Notes: generated by a model from the sequence alone, not told the origin. 64,000 nucleotides of DNA from Unio delphinus (GCA_029339505.1 JAQISU010000132.1:3959501-4023500); one strand, 5' to 3'; counted from the stretch's first letter, positions 35,317 to 43,257 are shown. Program-made: numbers and translations.

Positions 35317-36279
35317 GTCAATGAAGCATTAACAACTCGATTGGCTCGTGAACGACTGGATGCAATCAGGAGATTTATACCAATTCGTGACTCTGTACGG
35401 AATAAACTACAACAACGACAGAGTCTTCAGACTGATTTTGCTATGGGATCCGAAGAATTGTTTAAACCAGTAACCACAGCAACGAAGGGGATAGAGCGTG
35501 CTATACTGGGAGATGTTCCCGAGACGGGAAAATCTGTTATTGGTGAACTTGAAAAAATAGCAGCGAAAACTGAACAAACAGAACAAATAGAACAAATAGA
35601 ATCAAAAAGAACAGTTGATGATTTACGCGTGATATTTAACGAGGCGGGGTTAGCAGAAATTAATAAGACTGATCCAACAGGAATTCCTGAGCTTGTTGTT
35701 ACGAATTATGAAAACAGGAAAAATATGTTGAAACCAGAATATCATAAGTTTGTTAGAAATATAACTCACTGGGCTGATATATTCTACAAAATCAAAACTG
35801 AAAAAACAGGTAGAATTAAGAAGGATAGTGCATCATATATTCAATATATCAATGCAGTGGGTATAGTGTATAAACAATACGAAGAGTTTAAACAACAACA
35901 AAAACCGCCAAAATTGCAAAGGCGGCGACAGCAACCTGCAAAGAAAATATCTTTTTCACCTAAAAAAAAACAACTACCACCTGATGATAATCTTCTTGAT
36001 TATTTATTACAAGAAGCCGATTTAGAAAAACAGGATGAAGCAACTGGTTATAGCGGAAGTGGATTAAGAGATTCCAGTGTTTCATGTCCTGGTAGTGTTA
36101 TCAATGATATATCACGATTAGAAGTTCTTGTAGGAGGTTTCCGAGCTGGAAATAACTCACCGGAAATAATTAATGAAGCAGCTGATATCTGTAGACGGTT
36201 ATTTGCCGGCGGTATCATGGATATCAAAACATATCGAGATTTCATTGGCGAGTTAGTGGAGGATTATCATAGTGATTAA
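35314..36279 (+). CDS. Late-block protein, likely virion component
   Basis: 321 residues from the ATG at 35314. The open frame extends to a TTG at 35281, but the ATG sits after the shared leader GATTTCAAATAATG also found before the gene at 36357. The N-terminal half is helical and charged, with a Glu/Gln run (EQTEQIEQIE). The middle is basic (KLQRRRQQPAKK) and may bind DNA. A GYSGSGL motif near residue 240 could be a viral protease site. The C-terminal module with AGNNSPEI and a GGIMDIKTYRDFI helix resembles a recurrent module of other Polinton late proteins, from memory. Function is not assigned. Confidence 0.65.
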   Translation: MVNEALTTRLARERLDAIRRFIPIRDSVRNKLQQRQSLQTDFAMGSEELFKPVTTATKGIERAILGDVPETGKSVIGELEKIAAKTEQTEQIEQIESKRTVDDLRVIFNEAGLAEINKTDPTGIPELVVTNYENRKNMLKPEYHKFVRNITHWADIFYKIKTEKTGRIKKDSASYIQYINAVGIVYKQYEEFKQQQKPPKLQRRRQQPAKKISFSPKKKQLPPDDNLLDYLLQEADLEKQDEATGYSGSGLRDSSVSCPGSVINDISRLEVLVGGFRAGNNSPEIINEAADICRRLFAGGIMDIKTYRDFIGELVEDYHSD

Positions 36280-36297
36280 TCACCGGGATTAAATAAA

Positions 36298-36332
36298 ACG
36301 CTAGCGTGGAAATCCGAAGGATTTCACAATTG
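36298..36332 (+). promoter_or_regulatory. Late-gene junction module: palindrome, hairpin, CAATTG
   Basis: ACGCTAGCGT (36298-36307), then GAAATCC-GAA-GGATTTC (36309-36325), then CAATTGAAAA (from 36327). It lies between the stop of the 35314 gene and the 36357 gene. Confidence 0.6.
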
Positions 36333-36356
36333 AAAAATGGTTTCTGATTTCAAATA

Positions 36357-36806
36357 ATGATCATACACTACAATCATGATAAACCAACCCCCGTCTACGT
36401 AGTTAATTCACGGTTTCCAGTTTATAGAGCATACTACGGAGATGGTTTAGGCAATACCATTGCGGGGTTATTTGCGAGAATGGCTCCAAAAGTGATGCCG
36501 TTGGCTAAACAACTAGGAATGAAAGCAATTGAAGTTATTCGTGATAAGGGTATTGGTGCTGTTGGAGATCTTGCTGGAAAAGCGTTTTCAACTGCGAGGA
36601 ATAAATTAACATCATTAGTGAAATCACGGATGAAATCCAAAGGATTTTCAAAACCGTTACCGTCTACAGCGGAAATGCCTGCAAGTGTTAGTAGAATTAT
36701 AAATAACGCAGTAGACGAAAAATTAGCGTCGATGGTAAATCAAGGGGACCAAAGCAATATTGCAAATATGATAGCAGGAAGCGGCTTTAAAAAACTACGT
36801 CGATGA
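36357..36806 (+). CDS. pVI-like minor capsid protein candidate
   Basis: 149 residues, ATG at 36357. It contains GDGLGNTIAGL near residue 28 and ends MIAGSGFKKLRR. Both contain (I/L/M)xGxG-like sites for an adenain-type protease (LGDGLG-like and IAGSG), as in adenovirus pVI-type precursors. The middle is amphipathic and basic. The start codon overlaps the stop of a six-codon upstream ORF (ATG at 36337, TAATG overlap), suggesting re-initiation. A GAAATCC-AAA-GGATTTTC hairpin lies in the coding region at 36632-36648. Confidence 0.6.
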   Translation: MIIHYNHDKPTPVYVVNSRFPVYRAYYGDGLGNTIAGLFARMAPKVMPLAKQLGMKAIEVIRDKGIGAVGDLAGKAFSTARNKLTSLVKSRMKSKGFSKPLPSTAEMPASVSRIINNAVDEKLASMVNQGDQSNIANMIAGSGFKKLRR

Positions 36807-36820
36807 AAATCGTTTACGAT

Positions 36821-36839
36821 GAAAATCCTACGGATTTTT
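36821..36839 (+). promoter_or_regulatory. Late-gene junction hairpin AAATCC-N3-GGATTT
   Basis: AAAATCC-TAC-GGATTTT in the 62-bp gap before the major capsid gene. Only its loop differs from the other junction hairpins. Confidence 0.6.
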
Positions 36840-36868
36840 ACGATTTAGACTCTGATAAATAGAATAAA

Positions 36869-38269
36869 ATGTTCAAAAAATCACATGATCCGGCGTTTGA
36901 TATAGACGCCCCAGTTGGCAAGGATGATTCTGTACGCGATTATCAATATTACGCTTATCATGCAATAGACGCAAATAGTCGATCGCGAATTGAACTTCAA
37001 GTCCATGATACCAGTAAATACTTTTTGCCCTGTGAAGCGTTTATTGAAGTAGAAGGAGTACTTGTGACAGCTGCTGGAGCATCATATCCAATTGGTACTC
37101 AAGTCGGTTTTGTCAATAATGGTATCATGGCGCTATTTGAGAGTGCTAGATATCTCATTGATGGAAAAGAAATTGAGTCCATAGATCGTGATGTTGATGT
37201 GGCTACAACAATAATCGGGTTAGCGAGATATTCTGATGATTATACAAGATCAGCAGGACCTTCTATGATGTTTGCAAAAGATGGTAGGAATAGCGCTAAT
37301 GGAAATCCATTTGTTGTAAGACGACCAAAAAAACATGCTGGTGATGCTGATGTTGATGTCGAGGATATGATTATAAACAACGACCCCAATTTCAATCTAG
37401 GAGCTGCAACACGAAACTCAATGTTGGGAGCAGGGCGTAAATCATTTTCATGCGCGATTCCACTACATCATATATTTGGATTCTGTAGAAACGTCCGAAA
37501 AGTTATTTATGGGGCGAAGCATACAGTATCGCTTGTACGAAAAGGTGATGATAATGACGCAATTTGGAGAATTCCAGCAGATGTTGCAGCCCCCAATGCT
37601 GATGCCGGTAAAGTTATTTTAACAAAAATATCATTGTGGATGCCAGTGTTGACTCCAGCAATCACTGCAGAAGAACGATTACTATCATTTATGGACCAAG
37701 GAGGAAAATCGTTGTTGAGTTGGCTAACCGTGAGTACAGATGTTAAACAATCAAATCTCACCGGGTTATTCACGTGGAATCTAGCATCAAAACAAGGTGT
37801 TACTGCGCCACGTCATATATTCGTAGCGTTACAAGATAATAGGCGAATTGGCAATCAAACCTACAGTCATATGATATTTGATCAATTAGGTGTGAAAGAC
37901 GTCTCACTGAGAATAAATGGCCAACAGGAACCATCCGAGGATATACAACTTAATTACACAGAAAATCATATTGCACGCGTGTATCATCGTCTGTTGTCAT
38001 TTATGGCACGCGATCAAAATGTGGATACTGGTTTGCAAATATCACAATATGATTTTAAAAATCTATATCCGATCTATTACTTCTCACTGGAACATCTCGA
38101 TTTAACAAGACAATCCGTCGTTGATATACACTTTAGAGCTAATGTAGATAAGCCTGATGCTATTGATAATTATAGAGCGGTTGCTGTCATTCTCAGCGAC
38201 AAATCAATGCTACTCGAAGGTGTTGGAGGAAGAATGAGAGTGGTAGATGCACCAGTAGAAAATCTTTGA
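36869..38269 (+). CDS. Probable major capsid protein (double jelly-roll type)
   Basis: 466 residues, ATG start, the largest late gene. It is rich in beta and loop composition, with no membrane segment or enzyme motif. The block CAIPLHHIFGFCRNVRKVIYGAKH (about 190-215) and the C-terminal YPIYYFSLEHLDLTR resemble conserved stretches of Polinton and adintovirus major capsid proteins as I recall them. Length fits the double jelly-roll capsid proteins of this class. Genome position, just before the small hydrophobic protein and the protease, also fits. A hairpin-like inverted repeat (GAAAATC/GATTTTTC) overlaps the stop codon. Structure prediction would settle the call. Confidence 0.75.
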   Translation: MFKKSHDPAFDIDAPVGKDDSVRDYQYYAYHAIDANSRSRIELQVHDTSKYFLPCEAFIEVEGVLVTAAGASYPIGTQVGFVNNGIMALFESARYLIDGKEIESIDRDVDVATTIIGLARYSDDYTRSAGPSMMFAKDGRNSANGNPFVVRRPKKHAGDADVDVEDMIINNDPNFNLGAATRNSMLGAGRKSFSCAIPLHHIFGFCRNVRKVIYGAKHTVSLVRKGDDNDAIWRIPADVAAPNADAGKVILTKISLWMPVLTPAITAEERLLSFMDQGGKSLLSWLTVSTDVKQSNLTGLFTWNLASKQGVTAPRHIFVALQDNRRIGNQTYSHMIFDQLGVKDVSLRINGQQEPSEDIQLNYTENHIARVYHRLLSFMARDQNVDTGLQISQYDFKNLYPIYYFSLEHLDLTRQSVVDIHFRANVDKPDAIDNYRAVAVILSDKSMLLEGVGGRMRVVDAPVENL

Positions 38270-38308
38270 TTGATTTTTCATTGAATTAGAATCAATCTAT
38301 TATGTATA

Positions 38309-38833
38309 ATGTCATATAGTGTTATTAGTGTTACGTTAACTCCCGGTCAATTAAAAAAATTGCAATCAGAATCGGTTAAGCGATGTGGAACCACAATCAC
38401 GTTGAAACCCAACCAAATGACTGGTGGTGCAAATAAACTATCGCTGACAACTCGTCAGGTGAAACATTTCAATGATGCACTTGCAGCCAAAAAAGGTGTT
38501 CAGATTACTCTTTCTGCGGCTGCTATCAAAAATATGATTAAAACAGGCGGTATATTTCCGTTGTTAGCTGCGATTCCAGCATTGATTGCAGCGGCTGCCC
38601 CAGCGGTGGCTAAAGCGGCAGCGTTAGGAGCCGTTGGTACTGCAGCAGGAATGGCACTAAAGAAGGCAACTGGGAAAGGATATAAAAAAAAGGGACGATC
38701 CGTTCACGGATTGGGTCTAAGACTACCAGGAACCCCGTATTCGTGGTACAGCGGAAAGGGTCTAAGACTACCAGGAACCCCGTATTCGTGGTACAGCGGA
38801 AAGGGTCTAAGACTACCAGGAACGATTTATTAA
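38309..38833 (+). CDS. Hydrophobic basic minor virion protein with 15-residue repeats
   Basis: 174 residues, ATG start. Three LT/LS-x-x-Q-like helices (LTPGQLKKL, LTTRQVKHFNDAL, LSAAAIKNMI) resemble a module of Polinton minor virion proteins. A hydrophobic segment of about 35 residues follows (LLAAIPALIAAAAPAVAKAA onward), then a Lys/Gly-rich stretch. The tail carries two and a half copies of GLRLPGTPYSWYSGK, encoded by a 45-bp direct repeat. LPGTP also begins the PLA2-like domain (LPGTPWAKY). A membrane-active or cement role is plausible but not shown. Confidence 0.65.
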   Translation: MSYSVISVTLTPGQLKKLQSESVKRCGTTITLKPNQMTGGANKLSLTTRQVKHFNDALAAKKGVQITLSAAAIKNMIKTGGIFPLLAAIPALIAAAAPAVAKAAALGAVGTAAGMALKKATGKGYKKKGRSVHGLGLRLPGTPYSWYSGKGLRLPGTPYSWYSGKGLRLPGTIY

Positions 38834-38837
38834 TTCA

Positions 38838-38852
38838 GAAATCTTCGATTTC
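38838..38852 (+). promoter_or_regulatory. Late-gene junction hairpin, short form
   Basis: GAAATC-TTC-GATTTC in the 26-bp gap between the repeat-tailed minor protein and the protease. Confidence 0.5.
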
Positions 38853-38859
38853 CGAACCT

Positions 38860-39306
38860 ATGGTTCCCATGTCCAATTTTGATTTAATGGATGCGGCTAA
38901 AAAACTTGCGATTAAAAACTTCAGAGGTGTCTTTATGAAAGATCAATTACCACATCAACCAAACAGCGTTGAAACCGGAATCATTAATTTAGATAACAGC
39001 ACCGGACCTGGTACTCACTGGGTTGCATACGCTATTGATCCACGTGGGATTGTTTATTTCGATTCATATGGATTAGCCCCACCAAAAGAGTTTATGCGGT
39101 ATATAAAAACCCTTCCAATGAAGACTTGGTATTCTACGCTACCAACACAAACGATGATTGACCCACCAATATGTGGCAGTGAAGTATTAAATGTCCTTGA
39201 GGCTATTTCTAACTCCTTGAGTAACCCAAGCGGAAAACCACCACATGTTGTCGTGAATGAATACACTAGCAATCGCTTTTTAGAGAGAGAAAGAGTTTTA
39301 CAATAA
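38860..39306 (+). CDS. Adenain-like cysteine protease
   Basis: 148 residues from the ATG at 38860 (another ATG at 38869). The catalytic set is H53 in GTHWVAYAID, D68 in VYFDSYGL, Q97 and C105 in PPICGSEVL, in the adenovirus protease order His, Asp/Glu, Gln, Cys. Spacing of Q to C (8 residues) is close to that of adenain. In this family it matures capsid precursors; candidate sites are seen in the genes at 35314 and 36357. A GAAATC-TTC-GATTTC hairpin lies in the gap just upstream (38838-38852). The usual residues after the Cys (FCL) are replaced by SEV. Confidence 0.85.
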   Translation: MVPMSNFDLMDAAKKLAIKNFRGVFMKDQLPHQPNSVETGIINLDNSTGPGTHWVAYAIDPRGIVYFDSYGLAPPKEFMRYIKTLPMKTWYSTLPTQTMIDPPICGSEVLNVLEAISNSLSNPSGKPPHVVVNEYTSNRFLERERVLQ

Positions 39307-39307
39307 C

Positions 39308-40255
39308 ATGATTGATATTTGGGGGAGATCTTTGAAACCCAAACCCGATGGCACTGCAACCCCTGATTCTATCAAGGATATAACAAAAAAAATTAAAGAT
39401 GAAATCGCTGAGACGTTGAATTTAGAAAGTGTTGAACCCAATGAAATAGTTGTATTTCAGGACAAACAGGGTAAATTGAAATCTAGTAATATTTCTCTGG
39501 ATGATATTTTAGTTAAACAACGAAACGCAATCGAGAACACCGTTGCGTTATTTTCGGATCAGGGTAAATTGAAAACCAGTAATATTTCTCTGGATGATAT
39601 TTTGGTTAAACAACAAAACGCAATCGAGGATACTATCGCGTTATTTTCCGATCAGGGTAAACTAAAACCGGGTGTACTCGTTTCGACGATTACAGATCGA
39701 TTAAAAACTCTCAACGATGAGTTAAACAATTCTGTGTTTGTACTAACAACACTTGAATCTAGAATTGAAGAAAACGGAAAACAGTTTTCAGTTTTTCGTA
39801 GAAATATCATTGATAAATTTATTGGAACCCAGTTGGATAAAATTGAAATAAAACTCCCTGATATTAAAAAATCCATCGATGAGACGAAAACTTTCATCGA
39901 AGCCGTCAAAGGTGATTTTTCGAGGATGATAACAATCATTGAAAAAACAAAAATTCCTCATGAGAAAACCAATAACGTAGTATATACAATCCAACACGGA
40001 TCATTTGAGTGGACACCTACAAACAACAAATTAGATATCACTGCAACCGTTAAGGGTATTTATCGATTAACACTAGTAACACCATTAACTCAATTTAATA
40101 TATCATCGTCGAGTTCATCCGGGGTCAACAATACGATTTCAACGATCATCGACAAGGATAAAACTGAAAAGTTCACTATAACATATACTGATAAAAGTTT
40201 GATTAGGGTTTCAATAACGTGGTATGTGGAATTCGTAGCGGATTTAAGTAAATAA
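39308..40255 (+). CDS. Coiled-coil, fibre-like protein with 31-residue repeats
   Basis: 315 residues; the ATG is one base after the protease stop. After a short head come two and a half 31-residue repeats (GKLKSSNISLDDILVKQ then AIENTVALFSDQ), encoded by a 93-bp direct repeat. A long coiled coil follows (about 125-220), then a beta-rich, Ser-rich C-terminal domain (about 225-315). Head, repeat shaft, coiled coil and terminal beta domain is the layout of viral spikes and fibres, which are usually trimeric. No receptor-binding motif is recognised. The position between protease and penton-like gene suits a virion role. The call is by architecture only. Confidence 0.6.
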   Translation: MIDIWGRSLKPKPDGTATPDSIKDITKKIKDEIAETLNLESVEPNEIVVFQDKQGKLKSSNISLDDILVKQRNAIENTVALFSDQGKLKTSNISLDDILVKQQNAIEDTIALFSDQGKLKPGVLVSTITDRLKTLNDELNNSVFVLTTLESRIEENGKQFSVFRRNIIDKFIGTQLDKIEIKLPDIKKSIDETKTFIEAVKGDFSRMITIIEKTKIPHEKTNNVVYTIQHGSFEWTPTNNKLDITATVKGIYRLTLVTPLTQFNISSSSSSGVNNTISTIIDKDKTEKFTITYTDKSLIRVSITWYVEFVADLSK

Positions 40256-40269
40256 CTAAATTGAAAGGA

Positions 40270-40308
40270 AAATCCTTCGGATTTAACAATTGAAAACGCT
40301 AGTGTTTT
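40270..40308 (+). promoter_or_regulatory. Late-gene junction module: hairpin, CAATTG, palindrome
   Basis: AAATCC-TTC-GGATTT (40270-40284), CAATTGAAAA (from 40287), then AAAACGCTAGTGTTTT (40293-40308), a palindrome with one mismatch. The parts match those at 36298 in a different order. Confidence 0.6.
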
Positions 40309-40322
40309 TAAAATAAACAACA

Positions 40323-40871
40323 ATGACTTTGTCATCGACGCAATGTCGCTATGATCAGGTCAGAGAATTTCAAAATAGACTCAAAACCCTCACTGAGGAA
40401 TATCAAATAAAAATAAAAAAATACCGACGAAGAATCACCGCAATTGATGTTATTATATACTCGGTGTCAAGCGTTCTTACTGGTGCCGGAATAATACTAG
40501 CATCTGTTACAATGATTGCCCCGGTCGTAGTTCCAATTTGCATTTCTGCGGTGGCTACAATCGGGGGTATATTAACCGGGATAGCAAAAAAGATATCATC
40601 ATGCAGCCAGAGTAAACTGCAGAATTACTTACTTCAATTTCATATTGCATCAACCGCATATTCGCAATTATCATTGATGATATCGTCGTCACTCGACAAT
40701 ACGATTATATCAGATATTGAATTCTCAGCGATGGACAGTACTTTTGATTCCGCGATATCGAAATTAGAGCGACAACATGAGTATAATAACAATGACAACA
40801 CCGATGGAATCAGAAAACACGAACCCAAAAAACAAAATGATCTCAATAATATCAACATTACCAGATTGTGA
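40323..40871 (+). CDS. Two-pass membrane protein of the late block
   Basis: 182 residues, ATG start. A basic helix (YQIKIKKYRRRITAID) is followed by two hydrophobic segments, about 41-62 (VIIYSVSSVLTGAGIILASV) and 65-88 (APVVVPICISAVATIGGIL), then a Ser-rich helix and a polar tail. Such proteins with paired hydrophobic segments recur in Polinton late blocks. The tail-coding region is duplicated at a 151-bp period, overlapping the start of the next gene (see 40715-41034). Upstream are the AAATCC hairpin, CAATTGAAAA and a near-palindrome. Role unknown; perhaps an internal membrane or entry component. Confidence 0.65.
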   Translation: MTLSSTQCRYDQVREFQNRLKTLTEEYQIKIKKYRRRITAIDVIIYSVSSVLTGAGIILASVTMIAPVVVPICISAVATIGGILTGIAKKISSCSQSKLQNYLLQFHIASTAYSQLSLMISSSLDNTIISDIEFSAMDSTFDSAISKLERQHEYNNNDNTDGIRKHEPKKQNDLNNINITRL

Positions 40872-41034
40872 ATTCTCAGTGATGGTCAGTATTTATGATT
40901 CCTCGATACCAAAATTAGAAATAAATCATGAGTATAATGACGACACAGCAGGAATTACTTCAACAAATAGTGGAGAACACGAAACCAGTACAAACGAGTA
41001 TGATATCAATTACATCAACGGAACCCGAGTTTAG
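40715..41034 (+). repeat. 151-bp tandem duplication across overlapping late genes
   Basis: 40715-40871 and about 40865-41034 are diverged copies (both with GAATTCTCAG, ATCATGAG or ACATGAG, TATAATAAC or TATAATGAC). Each encodes a membrane-protein tail (EFSAMDSTFDS versus EFSVMVSIYDS) and, in another frame, the start of the penton-like protein (MSIITMTTPMES versus MSIMTTQQELL). Since 151 is not a multiple of three, the frames swap between copies. The first copy (40777-41034) reads as a hybrid ORF. Confidence 0.8.
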
Positions 41035-42313
41035 TGTGAATTTCCCCTCTCCGGTTCCTGTGAGTGAAATCGCGCTTGCAAAACTACGAGTATATCACAG
41101 TTGGCCTAATATCAGATCAAAACCATTTGGTGGTCAACAACCGAATAACTCTTTAGTGTTTGCAAATAAGAATAAACCCGACGGAACTCCAGACTGGAAC
41201 GTCGTTTCGATACCAACAGGGTCATACCAAATAGAACAAATCAATAATGAATTCGCGCGTAGAATAAAATCGATTACTGGAGTAGAGTCAAAAATCGCTA
41301 TAACAGTTCATGAACCGACGCTATCATCCGCCATTGAAATAAACTCAGAAGAATATGTCGTAGATATCTATCAAAGCTCAATAAGAACAGTGTTAGGATG
41401 GCCTGAATTATCACCCCAGAGTAAAACCATTGATTTACCAGAACCACAAAAAAATGATTATATCACCGACGTAATAAACTCCAATAATCCAATAAAGAGT
41501 TATAAAGATAATAGATTTATTCTAGAGTTTTTTGATTTCTTCGAATCCTCCTTTGAGGAAGTGATGGAGGGAAGGGGTCAAGAGGCATATTTTATTGTTA
41601 ACGAAAATGATATTATGGAAAATTTCAAAGCGATGGAATATGATTTTTTACTATTGTTAATATCCATTAAATCCGGCTCTCTCACCCGAAATGAATTTAT
41701 CAGCGTTGTAGAAATATGTAACAAAATCATCAATGACATGGAAAGATTTAATTCACAAATTATTAAAGTTATTCTAGATAATAAATACCCCAAGTCGAGA
41801 ATAGGATTTGCAACAGACTATAAAATCCGCGTTGAAGATATCCCGACATTCAAACTACCGGGATATAACGTACCAGAACTAAAAAAAATTCTCAGTGATG
41901 CTATCGATGTTGGTTTTAAAATAATTCATAACGCATGGAAAAAAACAACATCACCGGAAATAAAAATCCTCAAACATAATAATGATCCAGATGGTGGCGG
42001 TAGGCATATCGCTCCGTTCAACGTGAATATTTCAACGGTGATTGCACTTAATTTAGTGTGTGATGTTATCGAAGGAAGCTATCAAATTAATCTCGAACGA
42101 TCAAATCAAGCTCAGCAAGGATATATTCTTTATTCATTTGCACCAACAGCTCCTCCAGGATTTTTAATAATTGAAAACCCAATTAATCCTGTCTATATGC
42201 GATGCCATAATAATTCATTAACCAGAATTAATTTCAAACTCACCGACCAGTCAAATAATCTGATTGATTTACAAGAAGAGGTGTTAGCGATTAGTCTGTT
42301 TGTGAAATCATAA
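40928..42313 (+). CDS. Penton-like minor capsid protein
   Basis: 461 residues, ATG start. The N-terminal region has FSVNFPSPVPVSEIALAKLR, a YHSWPNI strand, IPTGSYQIEQIN and SSIRTVLGWPEL, as in Polinton minor capsid (penton) proteins with a single jelly roll, from memory. The C-terminal part, with APPGFLIIENPINPVYMR and RINFKLTDQSNNLIDLQEE, completes the jelly roll. Between them (about 165-330) is a helical insert (DFLLLLISIKSGSLTRNEFI) not typical of short pentons. It is the last gene before the right terminal repeat. It starts inside the duplicated segment at 40865-41034, overlapping the hybrid ORF. Confidence 0.75.
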   Translation: MSIMTTQQELLQQIVENTKPVQTSMISITSTEPEFSVNFPSPVPVSEIALAKLRVYHSWPNIRSKPFGGQQPNNSLVFANKNKPDGTPDWNVVSIPTGSYQIEQINNEFARRIKSITGVESKIAITVHEPTLSSAIEINSEEYVVDIYQSSIRTVLGWPELSPQSKTIDLPEPQKNDYITDVINSNNPIKSYKDNRFILEFFDFFESSFEEVMEGRGQEAYFIVNENDIMENFKAMEYDFLLLLISIKSGSLTRNEFISVVEICNKIINDMERFNSQIIKVILDNKYPKSRIGFATDYKIRVEDIPTFKLPGYNVPELKKILSDAIDVGFKIIHNAWKKTTSPEIKILKHNNDPDGGGRHIAPFNVNISTVIALNLVCDVIEGSYQINLERSNQAQQGYILYSFAPTAPPGFLIIENPINPVYMRCHNNSLTRINFKLTDQSNNLIDLQEEVLAISLFVKS

Positions 42314-42347
42314 AGACTCGATCAAATCATTTTATTATTTTTGTTAA

Positions 42348-42594
42348 CCAGAACTGAAAACTTTAGCAGCAGAGAGGGTGGATGACAACAAGTTGCGACC
42401 AAAATTAATTAAAAAATCGTTTTCATTTTTTTAGTTAAAATGATTTCGTATGTAGATTTCAATCAATTTTTTTGTCTGAAAACGTTGTAGGGTTCGCCTT
42501 TTTTTTGGTTAAAATAGGATCGTAGGAAGGCTCGTTTTAGGATTTCAATCAAATTTTGTCTAAAAACGTTGTAGGATTCACCCTCTCTGCTGCT
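42348..42594 (-). repeat. Polinton terminal inverted repeat, right
   Basis: Inverted partner of the left repeat. It keeps the internal direct duplication and the inverted edge boxes (AGCAGCAGAGAGGGT at 42368-42382). Confidence 0.95.
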
Positions 42595-42599
42595 ACAAA
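42595..42599. other. Polinton target-site duplication, right
   Basis: ACAAA, the partner of 27880-27884. Five bases is within the range made by retrovirus-type integrases; six is the more usual Polinton value. Confidence 0.85.
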
Positions 42600-42647
42600 T
42601 TAGCAACACTAATTGGAAACTGCACAATACTCCACTGAAATGAGAAA

Positions 42648-42850
42648 AACACACATAATAGACATATATATAAACACACATAATAGACATGTATATAAAC
42701 ACACATAATAGACATGTATATAAACACACATAATAGACATGTATATAAACACACATAATAGACATGTATATAAACACACATAATAGACATGTATATAAAC
42801 ACACATAATAGACATGTATATAAACACACATAATAGACATATATATTTGA
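42648..42850. repeat. 25-bp minisatellite in LINE D
   Basis: Eight copies of a 25-bp unit (TAAACACACATAATAGACAT plus GTATA) about 55 bp beyond the Polinton end. The minus-strand Cys/Tyr/Val-rich ORFs are repeat products. Confidence 0.95.
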
Positions 42851-43257
42851 CACCAAAAAGACAGAACAAATCCCATTATCTATAAATCATTCAATTACAT
42901 GTGTCTACAAAAATATAAGCTACAAAACCTATTTATATTAGGGGATTTCAACTCAGTATTATTGATAAATCGAATGGATTAGTCAAATGGGACACGGATA
43001 ATTTTCATTCTATATAATATATATGGGTGTATATAGGTCTTATAACTAATAATAAACTTTTTCACACTTTCAGACAAATACACCCAACAAAAGAGAGAGT
43101 ACAGCTATACAAGAAATACAATGCCTAAAGAATAGATCAAGCGTACATGAAAATCCACTATAGATACAACCTAAATAATAGTGAAATCATTAAGTATGCC
43201 AATCCAATTAGCAATTAGTATTCATATGAAATCCTCGCAATTAAATAAATGGGGAAA

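Larger units (their letters stand above)
27885..42594. mobile_element. Polinton/Maverick-class virus-like DNA transposon, complete
   Basis: 14,710 bp with terminal inverted repeats of 247-248 bp starting AGCAGC and a 5-bp target duplication ACAAA (27880-27884, 42595-42599). It encodes PolB, retroviral-type integrase, A32-like ATPase and an adenain-like protease, plus capsid candidates, helicase, HNH proteins, a PLA2-like domain and spike-like and membrane proteins. This set defines Polintons and the related adintoviruses. Minus-strand genes: ATPase and PolB/helicase. Plus-strand: integrase and the late block. Nearly all frames are intact, so insertion is recent relative to LINE D. Confidence 0.95.

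Noticed and set aside
38743..38859. Upstream extension of the protease ORF
   Set aside because: It reads the 45-bp repeats of the preceding gene in another frame; the protease is complete from 38860.
42463..42876. Cys/Tyr/Val-rich minus-strand ORFs next to the Polinton right end
   Set aside because: Products of the 25-bp minisatellite and terminal repeat, with no start or domain support.
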